Source of the DNA: Atopobium sp. UBA1382
GTDB taxonomy: Bacteria > Actinomycetota > Coriobacteriia > Coriobacteriales > Atopobiaceae
Reading direction: 5' to 3'
Assembly: GCA_002305805.1 (NCBI GenBank)
Contig: DBQY01000013.1
Coordinates: forward strand, 1-34,186
Length of the DNA stretch: 34,186 nt
Each line of letters opens with the position of its first letter. The first letter of the stretch is position 1. Of the stretch, positions 29,559 through 34,186 are shown one piece after another. Under the pieces are notes generated by a model. The model was not told where the DNA came from and ran no database searches. It saw only the letters and a list, made by a program, of their open reading frames with translations. Made by a program: the position numbers and the translations under genes.

Positions 29559-29870
29559 TTACGGGACAAGCGCGAGCAGCGCGTAGGCACCCATTCCCAC
29601 GAGCGCGCACCAGATCAGCGAGCTCGTCCTTCTCGCCACGACAACCACCAGGGCGGCAGCGGCTATCGGTTGCCACGATAGCCCGACGGTAGGGTCAAAG
29701 AGGTCGTTGGCGACAAGCGCGGCAAAGGCCGCCGGGGGGATGAGCGAGAGCGCCTCGCTCACGCGCGGGGAGAGCTCGCGCCCCTTGAGCGCGAGCAGGG
29801 GCACGCAGCGACACGCCAGAATCGTCGCAAGGACGCAGAGGTAGAAGACAAGAAAGTCAGTGTCGCTCAT
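29559..29870 (-). CDS. azlD: AzlD family branched-chain amino acid transporter subunit
   Basis: A 103-residue membrane protein with three to four hydrophobic segments. The family pattern CRCVPLLALKGRELSPRVSEALSLIPPAAFAALVANDLF is easily recognised. With AzlC it forms a small exporter of branched-chain amino acids or their analogues. The ATG at 29870 follows GAGGGG and overlaps the azlC stop by 4 bp (ATGA). A longer frame from 29909 is only a shadow over the azlC end. Confidence 0.9.
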   Translation of the reverse strand: MSDTDFLVFYLCVLATILACRCVPLLALKGRELSPRVSEALSLIPPAAFAALVANDLFDPTVGLSWQPIAAAALVVVVARRTSSLIWCALVGMGAYALLALVP

Positions 29871-30571
29871 CGCCGGCTTCCCCTCCCCTCGCGCTCGAAC
29901 GATCCGCACGCGAGCCCCGCCGCAATCCCCGCGAGCGCACCCACGAGCACGGAGACCGACCCGGCACCCAGAGCCTTCAGCAGCAGAACCGAGGCGACGG
30001 AGACGGAGACGACGACCGCCGTGACGAAGGTCCAGCTACGAGACACGAGCAGGCACACGAAGATCGACGTCATGGCGAACGACATGACCGTCGTGGGGAT
30101 GGCAAGCGCCGGCCCCACGGCCGCGCCGAGGGCGTTCGCGAACGCCCACGAGAGCATGCTCATGAGGTTGACAGCGGTCGCACGCTCGGGGCCCCATGCC
30201 TCGTCGGCAGCAAAGCGATCGAGGTTCACTCCAAAGCTCTCGTCAGTGACCGTGGCGGCGAACAGGGTCGCGAGCGGCCGAGGGGCGGAAGCCAGATACG
30301 GTGAGAGGGCCGCCGAGTAGAGCAGCTGCCTGGTGCTCACAAGGGCGACGCTCGCGATCATGGACGCGATCGGGGTGCCGGCGAGCGCAAGCGACGCCAT
30401 CATGAACTGCCCGGCACCGGAATAGAACGTCGACGAGAGAAGAAACGCCGCCGCCGGGCCCAGTCCAACCTCGGCGGCCATGACGCCGCAGGGTATGCCA
30501 ATCGTCACGTATCCGAGCATGACCGGGAGGGCGGCCCGCAGGGCGGCCGAGAGGTCTGCGCGCATGGGCAT
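29867..30571 (-). CDS. azlC: AzlC family branched-chain amino acid permease
   Basis: A 234-residue polytopic membrane protein of the AzlC/BrnF (YgaZ) family. The N-terminal LSAALRAALPVMLGYVTIGIPCGVMAAEVGLG, the FYSGAGQFMMASLALAG block and the TVTDESFGVN segment are typical. It exports branched-chain amino acids together with AzlD. The start is ambiguous: in-frame ATGs at 30586, 30571 and 30565. I chose 30571, which begins one base after the stop of the upstream oxidoreductase (TAGCATG) and so suits translational coupling. The three genes oxidoreductase, azlC, azlD form an operon. Confidence 0.88.
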   Translation of the reverse strand: MPMRADLSAALRAALPVMLGYVTIGIPCGVMAAEVGLGPAAAFLLSSTFYSGAGQFMMASLALAGTPIASMIASVALVSTRQLLYSAALSPYLASAPRPLATLFAATVTDESFGVNLDRFAADEAWGPERATAVNLMSMLSWAFANALGAAVGPALAIPTTVMSFAMTSIFVCLLVSRSWTFVTAVVVSVSVASVLLLKALGAGSVSVLVGALAGIAAGLACGSFEREGRGSRR

Positions 30572-30572
30572 G

Positions 30573-31637
30573 CTAGCGCCCGTCATCGAAGGGGAAGCGC
30601 ACGCCCGTCTGCCGACGAATCTCGTCCATGATGGCAAGGGAGTCGAGCGTCACGCGCTCGAGGCGGTCCCGGAGGGCAAGCGCCTCCCCTGCCCCGTTGA
30701 CGGCAGCGACAAAGTCCTCGATCTCGCAGGCCATGTCCCGTTCCGGCACGTCGACGGGAACGGGCTGGGCGTCCATTTCCTCCATGCGGAAGAGCATGCC
30801 CCTGTCCTCGTGGGCGTGGATGCGTAGGTTGACGGGGCAGGAGGTCTGGTCCCAAACGAGCGTCCCCAGCTCACCCGCGATCTGCGAGGGCAGAAGGTCG
30901 TCGCTCACCTTGCCATAGGAGAGGCTCACAACCTTGTCCCCATACCCGAGGAGCGCCTCGCCGGCAAGGTCGATCGTGTCGCAGGGGTCGTCCGCGGCAC
31001 AGCCCGGCACGGTGTCCGTGACGGCAAGCGCGCGAATCGTGTCGGGCCGGCCAAACAGCGCGACGGCGGGCTCGACACAGTAGACGCCGATGTCCATGAG
31101 CGCCCCGCCGGCGAACGCGGGATCGAAGATGTTGAGGCGCTCTCCCGACCGGAAGCGGGACATGCGAGAGGTGACCTTCGAGAAGCGGAAGGTCGCTAGG
31201 CGGACGGGCCCCAGCTCCGACCGGACGATGCGCTCGATCGCGCCAAAGGAGGGGACGTGCAGGTTTCGCATGGCCTCCATCACAACGACCCCGCGCTCGC
31301 GCGCGGCGTCGAACACCTCGCGCGCCTGATCCTCACAGGCGGCGAGGGACTTCTCGACAAGCACGTGCTTGCCGCCGGAGATCATGGCGAGCGCCTGGGC
31401 GGCGTGGAGGCCATTGGGGCTCGCGACGTACACGGCATCGACGTCCGCGCAGCGCGCGAGCTCCTCCAGATCGTCGAAGAACAGGCGGGCCCCATAGCGC
31501 TCCCCGAAGCTCCGCGCACGGTCGAGCGACCTCGAGTACGTGGCGACGCACTCCGCCCCCTCGACCTCCTCGAGCGCCTCGAGAAAGCGCTCGCAGATCC
31601 CGCTCGTGCCGATCGTCGCAAACCTGACCACGCCCAT
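30573..31637 (-). CDS. Gfo/Idh/MocA family oxidoreductase
   Basis: A 354-residue NAD(P)-dependent oxidoreductase. The N-terminal Rossmann domain shows RFATIGTSGICERFLEAL, AVYVASPNGLHAAQALAMISGGKHVLVEKSLA (EKS in place of the usual EKP), and VVMEAMRNLHVPSF. The C-terminal domain contains GGALMDIGVYCVEPAVALFG, which carries the catalytic-region Asp and Tyr of this family. The best relatives by pattern are the dihydrodiol-dehydrogenase-type members. Sugars, inositols or amino sugars are likely substrates, but I cannot name one. The ATG at 31637 follows GAAGGGAG. It is the first gene of an operon with azlCD; a functional link to amino acid export is not obvious. Confidence 0.88.
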   Translation of the reverse strand: MGVVRFATIGTSGICERFLEALEEVEGAECVATYSRSLDRARSFGERYGARLFFDDLEELARCADVDAVYVASPNGLHAAQALAMISGGKHVLVEKSLAACEDQAREVFDAARERGVVVMEAMRNLHVPSFGAIERIVRSELGPVRLATFRFSKVTSRMSRFRSGERLNIFDPAFAGGALMDIGVYCVEPAVALFGRPDTIRALAVTDTVPGCAADDPCDTIDLAGEALLGYGDKVVSLSYGKVSDDLLPSQIAGELGTLVWDQTSCPVNLRIHAHEDRGMLFRMEEMDAQPVPVDVPERDMACEIEDFVAAVNGAGEALALRDRLERVTLDSLAIMDEIRRQTGVRFPFDDGR

Positions 31638-31662
31638 GCCGTCTCCCTTCGTCCCACAATCG

Positions 31663-31671
31663 ATTCTAGCA
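31663..31671 (-). promoter_or_regulatory. Extended -10 promoter of the oxidoreductase-azlCD operon
   Basis: TGC-TAGAAT on the minus strand, 26 bp from the start codon. It is identical in these nine bases to the element upstream of the cyclo-ligase gene (3228-3236). No clear -35. Confidence 0.5.
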
Positions 31672-31737
31672 CCGTGCTTTTCCCGTGCTCCTCCCCGGAA
31701 GGCTGCTATGGTTTACTGGATGCGGAAAGGGGCAGGG

Positions 31738-32472
31738 GTGGACAGGTACGCTTTCGAAAGCCGGGTGCGTTACAGCGAGTGCGACCAGACGGGGCGTCTC
31801 TCGCTCGTATCGATGGTCAACTACCTTCAGGACTGCTCGACGTTTCAGTCCGAGGAGCTCGACCGCGGCTTTGCGAGCCTGCGCGAGCACGGCATCGCCT
31901 GGATCCTTGCGAACTGGCGCATCGAGCTCGGCGAGCTGCCCGCGCTCGGCGAGAAGATCGTCATCTCGACCTGGTGCTACGAGATGACGCGCTCCCATGC
32001 CCTGCGCTGCTTCTCGATCACCAACGAGGACGGCGTCGACGTCGTACGCGCGGACTCGCAGTGGTTCGTCTTCGACACGAAGGCTGGCCACGTCTCCCGC
32101 GTACCGGACGACCAGCGCGTCTATCTTTCCGATCGCCCTCGCGCCGACATGGCCCCGCTGAATCGACGCATGAGAGCGGAGGGAGGGGGCAGCCCGTGCG
32201 CGCCCTTCCTGGTCCGCTCCCACCACCTTGACACCAACAACCACATGAACAACGCCCAATACGTCCTTCTCGCCCACGACGCCCTGGAGGAGCTCGGTTG
32301 CTCGCAGCGCCTGGGCTGCGTCTCCGTGCTCTATCGCAAGATGGCGCTTCTCGGCGACGTCATTGCTCCGGTCGTGTACCGGCACGAGGGCGGATGGGAC
32401 GTTGACCTCACCGACGGAGAGGGCGCCACCTACGCGCTTGTCCGCTTTGACGCTCGACAGGAGGAAGCATGA
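31738..32472 (+). CDS. Acyl-ACP thioesterase (FatA/FatB-like, double hot dog)
   Basis: A 244-residue thioesterase releasing fatty acids from acyl-carrier protein. The first hot-dog domain begins FESRVRYSECDQTGRLSLVSMVNYLQDCSTF. The long hot-dog helix follows, with GIAWILANWRIELGELPALGEKIVISTWCYE. The second domain contains the catalytic-type LDTNNHMNNAQYVLLAHDAL. I chose GTG 31738, with GGAAAGGGG 5 nt upstream and just ahead of the conserved start. ATGs at 31708 and 31720 are in frame with poorer sites. The stop overlaps the NUDIX start by 4 bp (ATGA). Bacterial members often release medium-chain or membrane fatty acids; chain length is unknown. Confidence 0.88.
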   Translation: MDRYAFESRVRYSECDQTGRLSLVSMVNYLQDCSTFQSEELDRGFASLREHGIAWILANWRIELGELPALGEKIVISTWCYEMTRSHALRCFSITNEDGVDVVRADSQWFVFDTKAGHVSRVPDDQRVYLSDRPRADMAPLNRRMRAEGGGSPCAPFLVRSHHLDTNNHMNNAQYVLLAHDALEELGCSQRLGCVSVLYRKMALLGDVIAPVVYRHEGGWDVDLTDGEGATYALVRFDARQEEA

Positions 32473-32888
32473 TCGTTCACGTCGCAGCCGCGCTCATCTA
32501 CCGAGAAGGACGCCTGCTCGCGGCCAGAAGGGCCGACGGCGGACAGGACGGGAAGTGGGAGCTTCCGGGCGGCAAGATCGAGGAGGGCGAGAAGCCCGTC
32601 GAGGCGCTGCGTCGCGAGGTTCGCGAGGAGCTTGGGTGCGAGCTGGGAACCGCATGGCTCTACGACACCGTGGAGCACGACTACACCGACTTCCACCTTG
32701 CCATGGACTGCTTTGTCTGTCAGCTTCCCGCTGGCGCGGAGCCCTCGCCCCATCAAGACGTCCACTCCGAGCTGCGCTGGCTCTCTCGAGACGATCTGTT
32801 CGACGTCGAGTGGCTTCCTGCGGACGTCACACTGATGCGCTCGCTCTCCTACTACTGGGACGAGGCCTTTGCGGACCAGCTCCTCTAG
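32469..32888 (+). CDS. NUDIX hydrolase, MutT-like
   Basis: A 139-residue (deoxy)nucleoside triphosphate pyrophosphohydrolase. The NUDIX box lies at about residues 35-57 (GKIEEGEKPVEALRREVREELG), with the REVREE metal ligands intact. HVAAALIYREGRLLAARRADGGQDGKWELPGG before it is typical of MutT/8-oxo-dGTPases and of the CTP pyrophosphohydrolase NudG. Role: cleaning the nucleotide pool, inferred. The start overlaps the thioesterase stop by 4 bp, with GACAGGAGGAA as the site. Confidence 0.92.
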   Translation: MIVHVAAALIYREGRLLAARRADGGQDGKWELPGGKIEEGEKPVEALRREVREELGCELGTAWLYDTVEHDYTDFHLAMDCFVCQLPAGAEPSPHQDVHSELRWLSRDDLFDVEWLPADVTLMRSLSYYWDEAFADQLL

Positions 32889-32895
32889 CTCCGCT

Positions 32896-32904
32896 TGGTA
32901 TGAT
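32896..32904 (+). promoter_or_regulatory. Extended -10 promoter of the small membrane protein-thyA unit
   Basis: TGG-TATGAT, 24 bp before the start codon at 32928. It implies a transcription start near 32911, downstream of the ATG at 32904 and so consistent with the chosen start. No -35 is apparent. Confidence 0.5.
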
Positions 32905-32927
32905 TGACTCGAGAGAGAGGAGCTCAT

Positions 32928-33281
32928 ATGCCCGAGGAAGACGCCCCGTCGACGAGCATCGAGAAGCCGCGCGTGGTCGAAGGCCCGAGCGCAACCACCG
33001 ATCCGGATAACGCAAACTCCGGGCCGATCGCCTACGTGCTCTTCGGGCTTGCCATAGGTGTCCTCGTCCTCATGCTGATGAGCCTGACGAGCTGCGTCGA
33101 TGCGCTCGGCACGCTCGTCGCGAACCATTCCGAGGGAATCTCGTCCTCGATGTCCCACGACACGCACGACGAATGGGATGACGAGTGGGACGAGATGTGG
33201 GATGACCTCGAGAACGACTTTGCCGACGAGGACTTTTTCGGCGGCCTCGAGGGCCCGAGCGAGCCGACGTCTCGAGCCTGA
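32928..33281 (+). CDS. Hypothetical acidic single-pass membrane protein
   Basis: A 117-residue protein that I do not recognise. Residues 1-32 are hydrophilic and disorder-like (Pro, Glu, Ser, Thr). Residues 33-57 form one strongly hydrophobic membrane helix (PIAYVLFGLAIGVLVLML). The remainder is very acidic, with repeated DEWDDEWDEMWDDLE, rich in Asp, Glu and Trp. LTSC at the end of the helix resembles a lipobox, but the long non-basic N terminus argues against a signal peptide. The ATG at 32928 follows GAGAGAGGAG. It is 15 bp before thyA on the same strand. The acidic tail could bind cations or a partner protein; this is a guess. Confidence 0.7.
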   Translation: MPEEDAPSTSIEKPRVVEGPSATTDPDNANSGPIAYVLFGLAIGVLVLMLMSLTSCVDALGTLVANHSEGISSSMSHDTHDEWDDEWDEMWDDLENDFADEDFFGGLEGPSEPTSRA

Positions 33282-33296
33282 CGAGAGGGGAATCAC

Positions 33297-34145
33297 GTGA
33301 GCAAGGCAGACGACCTGTTCATCTCGATGTGTTCCGACATCATCGAGCACGGCACCACCACCGAGGGCCAGAAGGTCCGCCCGCGCTGGGAGGACGGCAC
33401 GCCCGCCTACACCATCAAGCGCTTTGGCGTGTGCAACCGCTACGACCTGCGTGAGGAGTTCCCGGCGTTGACGCTTCGCCGCACCGCCCTCAAGTCCGCG
33501 ATGGACGAGGTGCTTTGGATCTACCAGCGCAAGTCCAACAACATCCATGACCTCAAGCCTCATATCTGGGACGAGTGGGCGGACGAGACGGGCTCAATCG
33601 GCAAGGCGTACGGCTATCAGGTGGGCGTGAAGTCGCACTACCCCGACGGCGACTACGACCAGATGGACCGGGTCCTCAAGGACCTGCGCGAGAACCCATA
33701 CTCCCGCCGCATCATGACGAACCTCTACACCTTTGCCGACCTCTCCGAGATGAACCTCTACCCCTGCGCCTACAACGCGATCTACAACGTGACGCAGGAG
33801 CCTGACGAGGAGCGCCCCACCCTCAACATGGTGCTCGTCCAGCGCAGCCAGGACGTGCTCGCGGCCAACAACTGGAACGTATGCCAGTACGCGATCCTGC
33901 TCATGATGGTCGCGCAGGTCTCGAACATGAACGCCGGCGAGCTCGTCCACATGATCGCCGACGCCCACATCTACGACCGCCACGTCGACGTCGTGCGCGA
34001 GCTCATCTCGCGCCCCACCTACCCCGCACCCACCGTCCGCCTGAACCCCGACGTCACGAACTTCTACGACTTCACGACCGACGACCTGATCGTCGAGAAC
34101 TACGAGCACGGCCCGCAGGTCACCAACATCCCGATCGCGGTCTGA
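33297..34145 (+). CDS. thyA: Thymidylate synthase (Bacillus subtilis/phi3T ThyA type)
   Basis: A 282-residue ThyA methylating dUMP with methylene-THF. The catalytic cysteine is Cys157 in LYPCAYNAIYNV. The EVLWIYQRKSNNIHDL, HIWDEWADETGSIGKAYGYQVG, RSQDVLAANNWNVCQYA and FYDFTTDDLIVENYEHG blocks follow the pattern of B. subtilis ThyA rather than E. coli ThyA: Ala replaces the His usually following the catalytic Cys, and RSQD replaces RSCD. The GTG start at 33297 follows GAGAGGGG. It is a complete gene, ending 41 bp before the window end; dihydrofolate reductase may follow but is not visible. Folate use links it to the cyclo-ligase gene at 2593. Confidence 0.93.
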   Translation: MSKADDLFISMCSDIIEHGTTTEGQKVRPRWEDGTPAYTIKRFGVCNRYDLREEFPALTLRRTALKSAMDEVLWIYQRKSNNIHDLKPHIWDEWADETGSIGKAYGYQVGVKSHYPDGDYDQMDRVLKDLRENPYSRRIMTNLYTFADLSEMNLYPCAYNAIYNVTQEPDEERPTLNMVLVQRSQDVLAANNWNVCQYAILLMMVAQVSNMNAGELVHMIADAHIYDRHVDVVRELISRPTYPAPTVRLNPDVTNFYDFTTDDLIVENYEHGPQVTNIPIAV

Positions 34146-34186
34146 GCGTCCGGCGAGAAGGGCGTGTCGCCCCGTGCTCAAACAGG

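Noticed and set aside
29554..29567. Terminator between the lipid kinase gene and azlD
   Set aside because: GTCCC-TTAC-GGGAC has only 5 bp and no T-tract, and overlaps the azlD stop codon. Too weak to call.
33085..33099. Lipobox (LTSC) in the small membrane protein
   Set aside because: The Cys follows a helix that begins after 32 non-basic residues, so there is no standard signal-peptide n-region. A plain membrane anchor is more likely.
34152..34171. Terminator after thyA
   Set aside because: GGCGA/TCGCC is a 5-bp stem with a 10-nt loop and no T-run, and the window ends 15 bp later.

Overview
The window reads as a gene-dense chromosomal segment of a GC-rich anaerobic actinobacterium. Coriobacteriia (Atopobiaceae, Olsenella-like) is my best guess. 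It rests on GC-rich coding bias, purine-rich ribosome binding sites, Pta/AckA acetate metabolism with ATP-type PEP carboxykinase, a Tat-like lipoprotein signal and the fused shikimate genes. This is inference: there is no rRNA gene to confirm it. I see no tRNA, IS element, prophage, CRISPR array or recognised defence locus.

Layout. 1-2550: aromatic amino acid cluster, with the end of a prephenate dehydratase, an AroE-AroK fusion, and an unusual fusion of a PTS EIIB domain to type II dehydroquinase (AroQ). 2593-5655: 5-formyl-THF cyclo-ligase, TrpRS and ornithine carbamoyltransferase. 5807-9534: polyphosphate kinase translationally coupled to an rRNA uracil methyltransferase. 9927-11778: small ferredoxin, Maf pyrophosphatase and a self-processing P1-family peptidase. 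12066-14346 (-): UDP-galactopyranose mutase and a GT2 glycosyltransferase, likely galactofuranose glycan synthesis. 14525-17339: Pta (+) facing PckA (-). 17537-18915: aldose epimerase-like protein and a GNAT acetyltransferase. 18963-22954 (-): a complete polar amino acid ABC importer with a class I glutamine-amidotransferase-type hydrolase. 23261-24430 (-): AckA. 24582-27275 (-): Zn-peptidase, XseA, XseB and HIT protein. 27343-28473 (-): RNase D. 28582-31637: lipid kinase, then AzlD, AzlC and a Gfo/Idh/MocA oxidoreductase on the other strand. 31738-34145: acyl-ACP thioesterase, NUDIX hydrolase, small acidic membrane protein and ThyA.

Metabolically the genes describe a fermenter that makes ATP through Pta/AckA, manages PEP with PckA, imports amino acids and makes aromatic amino acids itself. 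The EIIB-AroQ fusion joins the two main uses of PEP, sugar phosphotransfer and the shikimate pathway.

The most unexpected non-coding signal is that all five intergenic gaps longer than 200 bp (4395-4656, 9535-9926, 11779-12065, 15518-15737, 22955-23260) carry arrays of short repeats in opposing orientation, while the shorter gaps do not. Two of them share one 11-bp motif in identical geometry (18-bp and 100-bp spacings) although the sequence between is unrelated. One is a helically phased array of 31-bp units. These look like REPIN-like elements or multi-site protein or RNA structures, and are the best candidates for something undescribed here.
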